Shown here piece after piece: positions 6,537 through 16,500 of a DNA stretch of 20,515 bases. Under the pieces are notes generated by a model. The model did not search any database and had not been told where the DNA came from. It was given only the letters and a program-made list of their open reading frames with translations. Source of the stretch: an uncultured Eubacteriales bacterium (GTDB lineage: Bacteria; Bacillota; Clostridia; UBA1381); contig USPO01000007.1 of assembly GCA_900556575.1 (NCBI GenBank), positions 1 through 20,515 of the forward strand, in the 5' to 3' direction. Positions within the stretch are counted from its first letter, which is position 1, and the number at the start of each line of letters is the position of its first letter. The translations under genes were made by a program, and so were the position numbers.

Positions 6537-9500
6537 TTACTTCAATAAATCCACAAATCTGACAAATACCGCCGCTGCTTCCGCTCTTGTAGTATTATCT
6601 TTCGGATTTAAAGTTGACTGTGTTTTTCCCGTTATAAGTCCGCTGCCTGCCGTATACTGCATTGCCGGTATTGCATACTCGGATATACTGCTGTAATCAT
6701 CATATGACAGAATATTCGCATCATCTCCGATCGATGTATCTATTCCCTTATACTGTGCATATCTGTACAATATTGCCGCCATCTGTTCTCTGGTGATATT
6801 TTCATCCGGAGCAAACTCTGTTTCCGACATCCCGTTTACTATTCCGTTAGCACTTGCCCATGCCACAGCATTTCTGTAATATGCATCTTTCGGAACATCA
6901 TTAAATTCACAACTTCCTTCAATTTTTTCACCGTCAATTCTGTGAAGAATTGTTACAAACATTGCTCTTGTAAGCTTTGTTTCCGGCTCGAAATACGTTT
7001 CTGTTATACCGTTCATAAGCTTTCCTTCATATGCACTCTTGACATAATTATAGAACCAGTCATCTTCATGCACATCTTTAAACGGAAGTTTATTATTTTC
7101 AGGTTTTGTATCATCAGACTTATCTTCGTCAGCCTTCTTTTCAAATACAACCCTTACTTCTGTATTTCCTGTAATAGATTTTATGGTATATATCTCATTA
7201 GTACCTACCGACTTGCCGTTTATAAGCATATCCGCAACTTCATAACCCTCATCAGGTATTGCCGTTACCGTCACACTCATACCATATGATGCTGTTTTCT
7301 GCGAAAGCGTAACCTTTCCGTTTTCGGCATCCGCTGCTGTAATAATGTATCTCACAGAACCGCCGCCTCCACCGCCTCCGCCGCTGCTCGGCTTAGGTGT
7401 TGCCGTCGGTATCGGAGTGGCTGTCGGCTCTGTTGTCGGACTTTCTGTCGGAACAGCTGTAGGTTCTTCCGTTGGCATCTCTGTCGGCGCTTCCGTCGGC
7501 ACTTCTGTCGGTGCTTCCGTTGGTGTCTCCGTTGGCACTTCTGTCGGCGCCTCTGTTGGTGTCTCCGTTGGTGCTTCTGTTGGTGCTTCCGTCGGCACTT
7601 CTGTCGGCGCTTCCGTTGGTGTCTCCGTCGGTGCTTCTGTCGGCGCTTCCGTCGGCATTTCGGTCGGTGTCGCTGTCGGAGCTTCTGTCGGTTCGGGAGT
7701 CTTAAACTCTTTAATTGCCTTTTCCAGTTCCGTTACTCCATTAGTGTAATCATCTTCATTTGATGATGCGTTATTTAATATTTGCATTGCTTTGTTGATT
7801 TCAGCTTGTAATGTCTCTTTCTTGATGTCGCTTACATTTGCCGATACCTCCAGAAGATTCTGTGCCTCTGTAATTTTATCTACTAAATCGGACTTCGAAT
7901 TATTAACTATCTTTATAATAGTATAGTCAGCCAACTCCTCGTTTCGATTTTTTCCGTCCGCCGTCTGAATCTTTGCCGATGTGATTGCCGCTTTAACTGC
8001 AGTTTCTCCCGGAATGAGTGCCTCAATCGTGCCGTTGTTCATATCAATTGCATTCTTTTCATACATTACATTCCAGTTAATCATCGTGTCCTTTAATGTA
8101 AATATTTTTCCGCTGCTCGTAACAACCGCTGCCGAAAGTTTAGCGTTTTGACCGTTCTTTAAGGTAATAACCTTTTCTCCGTCTGCATTCGGCTGTATCT
8201 CTTTTCCGTCAAGATAAAGCTTAAGACTGTTAAACGCAAATCCATCTCCCCTTACAGCATAAACCATAAGTTCAGATACATTCCCCGCCTTATCCTTGGC
8301 TGTTAAATGATGTTCCTTAAAAGTTTCATCTTCTCCGAGTACACCTTTAATGCTGAAACTGCCGTTTGCGGCAAAGCCTACACCCTCTTCCGTACCGCTA
8401 AGAGGTACTCCGTCAAGCGAAAGCACCGCTGATTTTTCGGTCAGTCCTTCAATAGCATAATTACCCTGTTCATCAGCTATAACCGTATTTGCACCGAAAA
8501 TAACGGATATATTATCATTTCCAAGTTTTCTTTCAACACTATTCTGTGCAAACGAAAGAACAGGTGCCGATGTATCTACCGTAAATCCGAAATAAGCGTC
8601 CTTAATATCTGTCTGACTGCCCTTTATATGGTCTTTGGAGAATGTTGTTTTAGGCTCATTTTCCTTTGCATATGCCGTAAAGTCAACAACATAATCACCG
8701 TCATCAAGATCGTCAAGTACAAATTTCCAGTCTTTTCTGAAATAATTTTTCTCCTGTGACGGGTCATTGCCGAATGCATAAACTTTGCTGCCGTTAAGGC
8801 TCATTTCTACAAATACATCATTTTCAAAGGTATATTCGATAACTACATTCTTTTCATTCGTATTTATCTCCTCTCCCGATGTATCTATATTTGTTTTAAC
8901 GCTTACCAGCTTAGGCATAACGGGTTCCGGAAGTATTATACTGTTTGATGTTACTGTATCTTCTCCGTAATAGTAATGTGTCTTATATTCCTCGCCGGAT
9001 TTCTTGTATTCTTCACGCAGAGTTTTTATATTGACATGATATTTCTTTCCTACAGTCAACCCTGCCTGCGAACCGAATACAAAGTTAGAACCTTTTTCAA
9101 ACTGCCCTATATTATTTTCCAGTGTTGTTCCGTCATCCGAAACTATTTCAGCAAGATAATGCGTATAGTCTGCATCTGCCTTATCTGTAACACTTACGAA
9201 CAATTCACCGTTTCCGCCGTATGATAGCTTTACTCCGTCAACTGCCTGCGGCAGATTTGTATTCACAAAATCTATCGCCGTATCGCTTACAGCAAGGCTT
9301 ATACCGTCTGTTGTTGAAAGCACTGCGACGGCATAATATTTTCCGCTTGGAAGTGCATCCGGAAGAACTACCGTTTCACTTGCCTTTCCGGACTGCACAG
9401 CTGCATTTGTTTTATGAATAATATTTACACCCAATGAATCTCCGGTGTTATTATTTGTTTTAATCTTTGATAAAATATCCTTATCCTCTGTCAGATAAAC

Positions 9501-12500
9501 ATCAATTGTTCCGAGTTTTTCCGATGAACCGTCTATATTCCACTCTGCCTTAACCTCTGTCGTCTTTGCCTTTTGGTCTGTCTTTGTAATCTGTATTCCA
9601 CAGCTGTTCATTTCCGCAATATCATCAACTCCGCTCATATTAATTGAAGATATTTCTATATTCGGAGTTGTATATCTTACCGTCCATTCACCGTTTGTAA
9701 TCTTAGCCGGATCTGTTACGGTTACATAGATAAAATCTCCGTCCTCACGATGCTGAACAAGCATATTTCCGCCGCCGTTTTCATCATCGGCAACTGTTTC
9801 AACAGTCTTTCCGTCCTTGTTTATAAGAGTAATTTCTCCTGCCTGAGGTATACCCATACCCTTATAAGGAATTTCTACAAGAAGGGCATTCTGTCCCGAT
9901 GCATTCGAAACATTAACCTTTGCTTCCTTATAGTTTTTTCCCGATGCATATACAGCAAAGCTGCTTACCGAAAGTTCATGTATATTCGTTCCGTAATAAC
10001 CCGTTACATCATCGGCATTTGAAAGTGCGGCATAGCCTGCAAAGGCTGCATTTCTCGCCGGAGGACTTAAATTAATATTTTTACCGAAGGATACCTTTTC
10101 TCCCCAGTAATATATTACTCCGAATTTAATGCCTATAATCTTTATATTTGCACCTATAAATTCATCCGATACGGCAGCTTCAACTCCCGCAAGTTCCTTT
10201 CCTCCCACAAGAGGTATACTGTCCGGTATGCAGATGCTTGCAAATATATAACCATAGAAATAGTCATCTGCAATTGTTACTGTTATTCCGCCCTTTATAA
10301 GACCGTCTATTATGCTTACATTGCCGTATAAATTAAGTTCCCAAGGCTCTATCCACCTTGCACTTATTCCGGCATTCAGATCCATAAGCTTATCGAGTCC
10401 CTTTGCCTTAAGCTTCATATCTCCCTTGAGCGACATACCCTCAAGACTGATTTTTGCATTAAAATCACCCGTCAATACACCGATAGCCTCAAGACGTGTA
10501 AAAAGGAGTATTGTTATAGGAGGCAGCTTATCAAATTCACCGCCTATCGTATCGGCAAGACCGTTAATTCCGCCGCCAAGACCCGCAATAAATAATACAG
10601 GCGGTGCTACCGGAATTTTTAAGCCGTCACGAATATAAAACTCTACCTTATCCGGAACAATAACATCCTTTTTCTTAACATTAACCTGCTTGAATGCAAG
10701 AATACCCTCACATTCAATAATCTTAATGTTAAGTCCCGCATTGATTTCGTATTGATTTTCTATTGTATTAATCTTAACGCTTGCATATATTCCCGGTGCA
10801 TTTGATACCAACGAACCTAATAAATCCTGCGGCAATGCAATCGAGAATGTTGAGTCTATGCCGATATATCCGGTATCATCAACCTTTACATAGCCGTCCT
10901 TAACATCACCCTTTTCACCGAAAAGAACATTATCCACTGATGCCGAAAGCTGACCTTCGGAAAGTTTTGTATCCTTCTTTATTTTATCACCCGTTGTTGT
11001 TTTCTTAGGTGACTCATCAAAAAGGCTGTTCATATCGCCGGAAATATCTTCTTGGTCTGCCGAAAGACTCTCATCAAAGAGATTGTTAAGTTCCTCCGAT
11101 AAATCCTCCTGGTCTGCAGTCAAATCCTGCTGCTGATCTTTCTTCTTTGCCTTTATCGGAAGGCTTATACTTCCGCCGAATCCGATTCCGTATGTAACCA
11201 TACCGTCGGAATCGTCATACCACTGTGAGCTTAAAACACCGTACTTTAAATCTACGGCAAATCCGCCGACCGACTGAATCATTGTCGCCGCACCGTCAAG
11301 AGAAAGCGTAAGCGGATTAATCGTTATGTTTTTACCTATCGTTTTGCCTAAACGCTCATTATCGAGGGTATATGCAATTCCCTTTACCGCGGTAATGCTC
11401 CACTTGCTTCTCCACACATTTATCGAGTTCACAACCTTTAAAAGTCCGTCACCCTCAATAGTATATTTTCCGCCGCTTTCATAGATTTTAAGCGGGCTGT
11501 CACCTTCATATGAAAGCATATTATTAAGGACTATATCTCCCGATGAATAATCTGCCTGCCAGAAAAGCTTTCCGCTTTCATCCTTCATTTCACGAAGGTG
11601 ACCCCTTACCGTCATTAATATTTCATGATTTTTTATAGACTCTTTGCTGCCGCCAAAATTATACTTTATTTTCGTCTTATTTAAAGCACCGACCGCTGTT
11701 GTTTCTCCATGATAAAACTTTAAAAATTCAGCTTCCGTTCTGAATGTAAAGAAATCATAATCGGCGTTGCTTGTGTCGCTGCTTCTTACAAGTGCAATCA
11801 ATCCGTAAGATTTCAGCTGATATTTCTTATCAGCCGAAACCTGCAGGTTTTGGCTGCATACAATCGATGCCGCACCAAGACTTTCCTGTAAACGGCTGTC
11901 GTTTATTTCAAAAACTATTTCATACTCACCTACAGAAAGAGTTTCTTCTGTTGTAAACGTCATTATCTCGCCGCTGTCATCAAGAAACGCTATATTTTTC
12001 TTATCTATTGTAACAGTGTGATTACTTGTCGTATGCTTAAGTTTTAACTCCACTGCCGCATCATCGGCAAGTATTGTTTCCAGCGGTTTCATCTTTCCCG
12101 ATATTGTAACAGCCTTTTCACCGTCTGTATATACAATTTCAGGATTTATATTATTAAGCTGAACCTCAGATGTCTTTCCCGCTGACGGAAGAATTATATT
12201 TCTCTGTGCCGCTGTTTCAACATCTGTCTGTGTACCGTCATCGAGAGTTTTTACTCCCGTTACCGAAACATATATTGTACCCGTACAAAGTTCGGTTTGA
12301 GGCAATGCCTGAAGTGTATATTTCAGAGTCTTTATTTCTTTTCCAAGCTCTGTATATGTAACCTGTTCCGAGCCTTCCATGACTTTTAGCTTGCTTTCAT
12401 CAACAGTAAGATTTGCCACTACATTACTTAATACCGCGGCATCATCTGTTGTATTATCAAGCTCCACAACAACGTCTATTTTTCCGTCATTTTTGTAGGA

Positions 12501-13472
12501 TACCTTATCCTCCGCAAGCTCTACTCTGCCGGCAGTGATATTTACTCCCATTGCCTCGCCCATGTTATTTGAGAAATTACCGACACCATAGAGCATTTCA
12601 CCAGTAAAGCTTTCGCCGTTCTTTATATTCTTATTTTCCCAATAAATTGCCGCAGCACTGTCCGGCTCACGGTAATCGTTTGAATAATTTGTAAAGTCGC
12701 AATAGGAGTCCGGTGTATAGCTGTAACGTGTGTTTGCAAGATTTGCCCAGTGACCGATTATAACCTTACTCGGTTCAACTCCGCCGTTCCATCCCTTTGT
12801 AAGGATATATGAAAGCTTTGTGGGATTCGTGAGCGAATCTACCGCACGGATTTGTGACGGCACTTTATCTCCCGAAAATTCCGTTTCAGTCATAGTCGGT
12901 TTAATGTCCTCATCTATGACAAAATACGGTGCATCGATTTTATTTCCAAGTGCCGTATCAAGCAAAAGTCTCACGCTTACATTTTCATCATTTCCGCTGT
13001 TGTTTTCAACACTGAACGAAAGTCCCACATTTCCGGTTATATCACTGTTTTCATCATGACCGAGTGCCGCCTTTAACGTAACGGTAGTACCCTTTATTGT
13101 CCACGGAATAGTGATAAGCCTTCCCTCTTCCGTTACCTCCGGTGTACCGAGCTGTGATGAAATCCCGAAGAATCCGTAATCCTGACCAAAGATATAGTCC
13201 TTATCACCTATTCTTACGGTAATAAACGATGTTCCGCTGCTTTGCTCCTTATCTTCCGAATAGAGCAGCGGAATGTTGTTATCAAGAACCTTCTTCGGAT
13301 TTCCTTCCTCTGTTTCTATCGAAAATCCGCCCGTTTTCGGATTGAACGAGAATGACATATAAGCATTACTTATACTGTAGCTATCCTCCGCTGCCGCCAT
13401 GACCGGTAAAAGTGAAATGATCATTGCCGCCGCTAATATATAGGCTGTCAGCCTTTTAAAAACCTTCATCAT
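6537..13472 (-). CDS. Giant secreted SLH-domain surface protein with Ig-like and beta-rich regions
   Basis: The protein has 2,311 residues. Residues 1-28 form a signal peptide (basic MMKVFKR, hydrophobic core, cleavage after AAA). A beta-rich N-terminal region follows, with FNPKTGGFSIET and RLLLDTALGNKIDAPYF. Residues about 560-1165 are Gly/Ile-rich alternating beta sequence, with an acidic tandem repeat at 784-821. Ig-like beads come next (for example FTVDTSAPVLSF), then a FIVAR-like helical spacer (about 1860-1925), a PTEx linker (1926-2028), eight glycines, an InlB-B/Flg_new-like repeat (about 2040-2110), and three SLH domains from about 2131 to the end (FKDVHEDDWFY; TRAM, TREQ and TRAE motifs). 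SLH domains normally dock on pyruvylated secondary wall polymer, so the rest should be displayed outside the cell. No catalytic motif was recognised. GGGAGG lies 4 nt before the ATG at 13472 and 7 nt before the ATG at 13469; the latter may be the true start. A strong terminator follows the stop. Confidence 0.92.
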   Translation of the reverse strand: MMKVFKRLTAYILAAAMIISLLPVMAAAEDSYSISNAYMSFSFNPKTGGFSIETEEGNPKKVLDNNIPLLYSEDKEQSSGTSFITVRIGDKDYIFGQDYGFFGISSQLGTPEVTEEGRLITIPWTIKGTTVTLKAALGHDENSDITGNVGLSFSVENNSGNDENVSVRLLLDTALGNKIDAPYFVIDEDIKPTMTETEFSGDKVPSQIRAVDSLTNPTKLSYILTKGWNGGVEPSKVIIGHWANLANTRYSYTPDSYCDFTNYSNDYREPDSAAAIYWENKNIKNGESFTGEMLYGVGNFSNNMGEAMGVNITAGRVELAEDKVSYKNDGKIDVVVELDNTTDDAAVLSNVVANLTVDESKLKVMEGSEQVTYTELGKEIKTLKYTLQALPQTELCTGTIYVSVTGVKTLDDGTQTDVETAAQRNIILPSAGKTSEVQLNNINPEIVYTDGEKAVTISGKMKPLETILADDAAVELKLKHTTSNHTVTIDKKNIAFLDDSGEIMTFTTEETLSVGEYEIVFEINDSRLQESLGAASIVCSQNLQVSADKKYQLKSYGLIALVRSSDTSNADYDFFTFRTEAEFLKFYHGETTAVGALNKTKIKYNFGGSKESIKNHEILMTVRGHLREMKDESGKLFWQADYSSGDIVLNNMLSYEGDSPLKIYESGGKYTIEGDGLLKVVNSINVWRSKWSITAVKGIAYTLDNERLGKTIGKNITINPLTLSLDGAATMIQSVGGFAVDLKYGVLSSQWYDDSDGMVTYGIGFGGSISLPIKAKKKDQQQDLTADQEDLSEELNNLFDESLSADQEDISGDMNSLFDESPKKTTTGDKIKKDTKLSEGQLSASVDNVLFGEKGDVKDGYVKVDDTGYIGIDSTFSIALPQDLLGSLVSNAPGIYASVKINTIENQYEINAGLNIKIIECEGILAFKQVNVKKKDVIVPDKVEFYIRDGLKIPVAPPVLFIAGLGGGINGLADTIGGEFDKLPPITILLFTRLEAIGVLTGDFNAKISLEGMSLKGDMKLKAKGLDKLMDLNAGISARWIEPWELNLYGNVSIIDGLIKGGITVTIADDYFYGYIFASICIPDSIPLVGGKELAGVEAAVSDEFIGANIKIIGIKFGVIYYWGEKVSFGKNINLSPPARNAAFAGYAALSNADDVTGYYGTNIHELSVSSFAVYASGKNYKEAKVNVSNASGQNALLVEIPYKGMGIPQAGEITLINKDGKTVETVADDENGGGNMLVQHREDGDFIYVTVTDPAKITNGEWTVRYTTPNIEISSINMSGVDDIAEMNSCGIQITKTDQKAKTTEVKAEWNIDGSSEKLGTIDVYLTEDKDILSKIKTNNNTGDSLGVNIIHKTNAAVQSGKASETVVLPDALPSGKYYAVAVLSTTDGISLAVSDTAIDFVNTNLPQAVDGVKLSYGGNGELFVSVTDKADADYTHYLAEIVSDDGTTLENNIGQFEKGSNFVFGSQAGLTVGKKYHVNIKTLREEYKKSGEEYKTHYYYGEDTVTSNSIILPEPVMPKLVSVKTNIDTSGEEINTNEKNVVIEYTFENDVFVEMSLNGSKVYAFGNDPSQEKNYFRKDWKFVLDDLDDGDYVVDFTAYAKENEPKTTFSKDHIKGSQTDIKDAYFGFTVDTSAPVLSFAQNSVERKLGNDNISVIFGANTVIADEQGNYAIEGLTEKSAVLSLDGVPLSGTEEGVGFAANGSFSIKGVLGEDETFKEHHLTAKDKAGNVSELMVYAVRGDGFAFNSLKLYLDGKEIQPNADGEKVITLKNGQNAKLSAAVVTSSGKIFTLKDTMINWNVMYEKNAIDMNNGTIEALIPGETAVKAAITSAKIQTADGKNRNEELADYTIIKIVNNSKSDLVDKITEAQNLLEVSANVSDIKKETLQAEINKAMQILNNASSNEDDYTNGVTELEKAIKEFKTPEPTEAPTATPTEMPTEAPTEAPTETPTEAPTEVPTEAPTEAPTETPTEAPTEVPTETPTEAPTEVPTEAPTEMPTEEPTAVPTESPTTEPTATPIPTATPKPSSGGGGGGGGSVRYIITAADAENGKVTLSQKTASYGMSVTVTAIPDEGYEVADMLINGKSVGTNEIYTIKSITGNTEVRVVFEKKADEDKSDDTKPENNKLPFKDVHEDDWFYNYVKSAYEGKLMNGITETYFEPETKLTRAMFVTILHRIDGEKIEGSCEFNDVPKDAYYRNAVAWASANGIVNGMSETEFAPDENITREQMAAILYRYAQYKGIDTSIGDDANILSYDDYSSISEYAIPAMQYTAGSGLITGKTQSTLNPKDNTTRAEAAAVFVRFVDLLK
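7389..7697 (-). repeat. TEAP-type 12-nt tandem repeat encoding a Pro/Thr/Glu linker
   Basis: About 25 four-residue units of PTEx type (x mostly A, T, V or M) lie between the helical spacer and the glycine run that precedes the wall-binding end. The fourth residue follows a longer pattern A-A-T-A-V that recurs, matching a 60-nt period visible in DNA (7561-7620 against 7621-7656 and 7525-7560). Such linkers are extended and often glycosylated in surface proteins. The opposite strand gives a long SVGASVG-type open frame that is only a by-product. Confidence 0.9.
11010..11123 (-). repeat. 57-nt tandem duplication inside the SLH-protein gene (19-residue acidic repeat)
   Basis: Two adjacent units encode LTADQEDLSEELNNLFDES (residues 784-802) and LSADQEDISGDMNSLFDES (803-821), with 13 of 19 residues identical. 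Both are strongly acidic and probably helical. They are set between Lys-rich segments in the middle of an otherwise beta-rich region, which suggests an exposed insert or binding motif. I know no family for it. Confidence 0.85.
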
Positions 13473-13509
13473 ACTTCCTCCCTTCTATATTTGGGGCAAA
13501 ATTTTTTCT

Positions 13510-13541
13510 GTCTGCTGCCGGACGACTCCCCGACAGCAGAC
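13510..13541 (-). terminator. GC-rich intergenic hairpin, candidate weak terminator
   Basis: Fifteen bases after the stop of the upstream giant gene, GTCTGCTG pairs with CAGCAGAC, then one C/A mismatch and three more G-C pairs, closing a loop of about 8 nt. In the minus direction it is followed by AGAAAAAATTTTG, so the T-run is short and displaced. It could terminate partly, lowering expression of the SLH gene relative to the upstream gene, or protect an mRNA 3' end. The 83-nt gap (13473-13555) has no convincing -35/-10 pair, so co-transcription remains likely. Confidence 0.5.
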
Positions 13542-13555
13542 CTTCAAGCTCATAT

Positions 13556-16500
13556 TTAATTTCTCAGGAATACCTGAAGTGTAAAGTAATCTCGCTTATC
13601 TGTCTGAATATAGAAGGTATACCAGCCTTCCGTAAGACCGGAAATTTCAAACTCTCCGTTTGCATTTCTCGTTACCGTTTCGCCTTCCTTCTTCATCTGA
13701 CCCATTGTTTTCATACCCTTTTGGTATTTCACATATGCTGTTCCGGAGAAGTTAGAAAGTGATATTTTAACATTGTCACCCTCTGTTTCGCAGCGTCCGG
13801 CATAGTCGGGCAGCTGCCCGTTTACAAATGCAAGCGTATCATACATTCCCACGAGCCTTACCGTTCTTCTCGCCTCCGTAACATTATGTGCATTATCCGA
13901 TACACGATATGTGATTGTATAAGGTGAACCCGAATCAAACCTATTATTATTCAGATTGCTTGAATCAAATCCGCCCCAGTCAACTACTTCCACCTTATCG
14001 GTCAGGTTTGTTTCCTTTCCGCCAAAGGTATCATATGCATTATATGCTTTATATTTTCCGTTTTCCTTGTAGATAAGCATACTTTCATCATATTCGGTGT
14101 TCATTTCCGGATTTTCATAGAATACAATTTCCTCCGCTCCCAAAAGGTCAAGCACCGGCGCTGTCTTGTCGATAAATTCTATATCAAGACCATAGCTTGC
14201 ACTCAAACCGTTCTTCTTCTCTGTATTAAACATGAAAAGTCCGTTGCTGCTGAATGTTCTTTCCTTTGTCTTTCCGTATTCGTCAGTTATACTTCCTAAA
14301 ATGCGAGTATCATCATCGGTTGTTACGGTTACGTTTACATCTTTATTCGTAACCTTGTATTTATCAACCGCCGCAATATATCCCGCCTTACCTTCTGTCG
14401 GAGATATTTCTTCGTTTGCTGTTTTTGTCTCCCACTCCGTACCGTTAAATTCATCATATTCATAACTCCAGCTGATTTTTGTAATCTTAGGAGCCTTTAA
14501 ATCAATATCAGCAATTTCAACATTAAGATATGATGACATACCTTCCTTATCATGAATTTTAAAGGTATAGTTTCCGTTCTGATAAAATTCAAATGTGTTT
14601 TTACTGCCATTTTCATCCTCAACCGCTTTTGTTATTCCTCCGTAGGTTACGAAAATTTCGGATGCCTTACGCAGCTTATCAAGCTCACTCGAAGGATTAT
14701 CAACCTTATTGAAGCTTACCTCAACAACTGCCGGATTTTTTGAATTATCCAATACCGGTTCAAGTACCGGAGGTGTCTTATCAATATTTCCTACTGCCAC
14801 TATAAGCGGATTTGACTCATTGCTGTTTCCGTATTCATCTTCATAGACAACTCCGAGTGTGCCGGACTTTGCAAATGTTATTATTGCCGCACCGTAGTTC
14901 ACACTGTAATCCGACTCTGTAAGAGGTGCAACCGGTTCAACCCTTGTAATTCTTACATTAGGCTTTGAGAATGTAATTGATGCTGTTACCGGACGTGAGG
15001 TATATTCCTCGGTACTGTAGGTTACCGCCGCTTCCGGAATTGAGGTATTTATATTTCTTACCGCAAAGCTCTTTGCTGCCCTGTTTCCTGCATTATCATA
15101 CATTGTAATGCTGTATGCACCGTTCTTTTCTATTGTTCCGGTATATACTCCGTTTTCCGTATTTGTTAATGCGATTTCCTCCGTACCATTTGTCAGCATA
15201 ACCTTTCCTACACCGCTCATGTCATCGGATACATTTATAGTAACCGTAATCGGCTTATTCGTCATCTCTGTATTGGAAAGTGTATACTCTATTGTTCCGG
15301 GCTGTGCGTCAAAATTTGAAAGCGATACGGGAACCTCTTTTCTGTAACCGTATTTATCCTTTAACATAAAGGTAAATGCACTTTCATACATATTGAGAGT
15401 CTTTTCAAACGAACCTGCATTATTTGAAACATACAGCTCTCTTTCTTCTCCTCTGTCCGCCTTTTCAATAACTGCCTTTGCATTTTTGTAATATACATTT
15501 TCCTCATCATTAACAGGCTGCCAGCTGCCGTCTGCCGCTTCGTATAAATACTTTACCGTATAGTCTGTATTTTCCTCAATCGGCATTTTATAAATAATGT
15601 CCTGAGTCGATATGCCCATTTCAGTATAGCCTATCATAATATAGGATTCTCCGCCTGCCGAATTTTTAAATACTCCGGCATATCTTGCATAATATGCGTC
15701 GGAAAATGTATAGCTTATAATCTTAACTCCGTAAGGGTCTGTGTCGCCGATATATTCTATTCTCAAAGGAATCGGTTTGATTTCCAAATTTCCCTCGTAA
15801 TCATCAATCAGCCCCATATGCTCCGAACCGTCCCATACCCAAGGAGTCCTTGAATAATCTATCGGGTTTCCGTCCTCGTCTTGCATCGGAATACTTACCT
15901 CTTCACTGCTAAAATTGCCTTCATTGTCCGCTGTTTCGTATTCCAGAACCTTCATTTCGGTTATTCCCGACTCTTTATCCTGTACCTTGAATGTATATTC
16001 AACATCGCTCGGAACCGGTTTTATTTCCCATTCAGTATATTTATTCCCGTCTAATTCCACCTCGTGTTCTATGTACACCTGAGGATTTACCGACCAGGTT
16101 ATTTCGGGAGCATCATTATCAATATTGCTTACAACTACCGTTTTTTCTGTAATCTGCTCCGGAATTTCCGGGTCTGCATCTACCGAAAATGCCTTAACCG
16201 TTAAAGTACGTTCGGTTGTCTTTTTAAATGATTCAAATGATGTATCACCCGATGCATTTTCATTGAGTATTTGCCCAACGTCATATATAAGCTTGGTGTA
16301 TCCCTTACCGTCCGCACTCTTATAGTCTTCCGACAAAGCTTCATTAAAATTCAATCCGCTTGTATATTGGAAGTTTTTATCTTCAATAGGAAGTAAAAGC
16401 GTATCGTCATCATCCGGCTCTACAATCACATATAAGTAATTATAGTCTGCGGCACACATCATTCCGTTGACAGGGACTATCTTTTCAGACATACTTGTGT

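Noticed and set aside
6278..6562. Plus-strand 94-residue frame in the intergenic region
   Set aside because: It is AT-rich, lacks a ribosome site, runs through the terminator and into the SLH gene, and has no recognisable features.
7389..7697. CRISPR-like array
   Set aside because: The periodic sequence is a coding 12-nt repeat with no unique spacers of constant length.
7345..7749. Long plus-strand open frame with SVGASVG repeats
   Set aside because: It is the antisense of the PTEx linker of the SLH gene; the repeat removes stops on both strands. No ribosome site or homology.
6257..13497. Shared TTTGGGGCA-like strings in both intergenic regions
   Set aside because: The two occurrences are in opposite orientation relative to the genes and short, so a common regulatory site is not supported.
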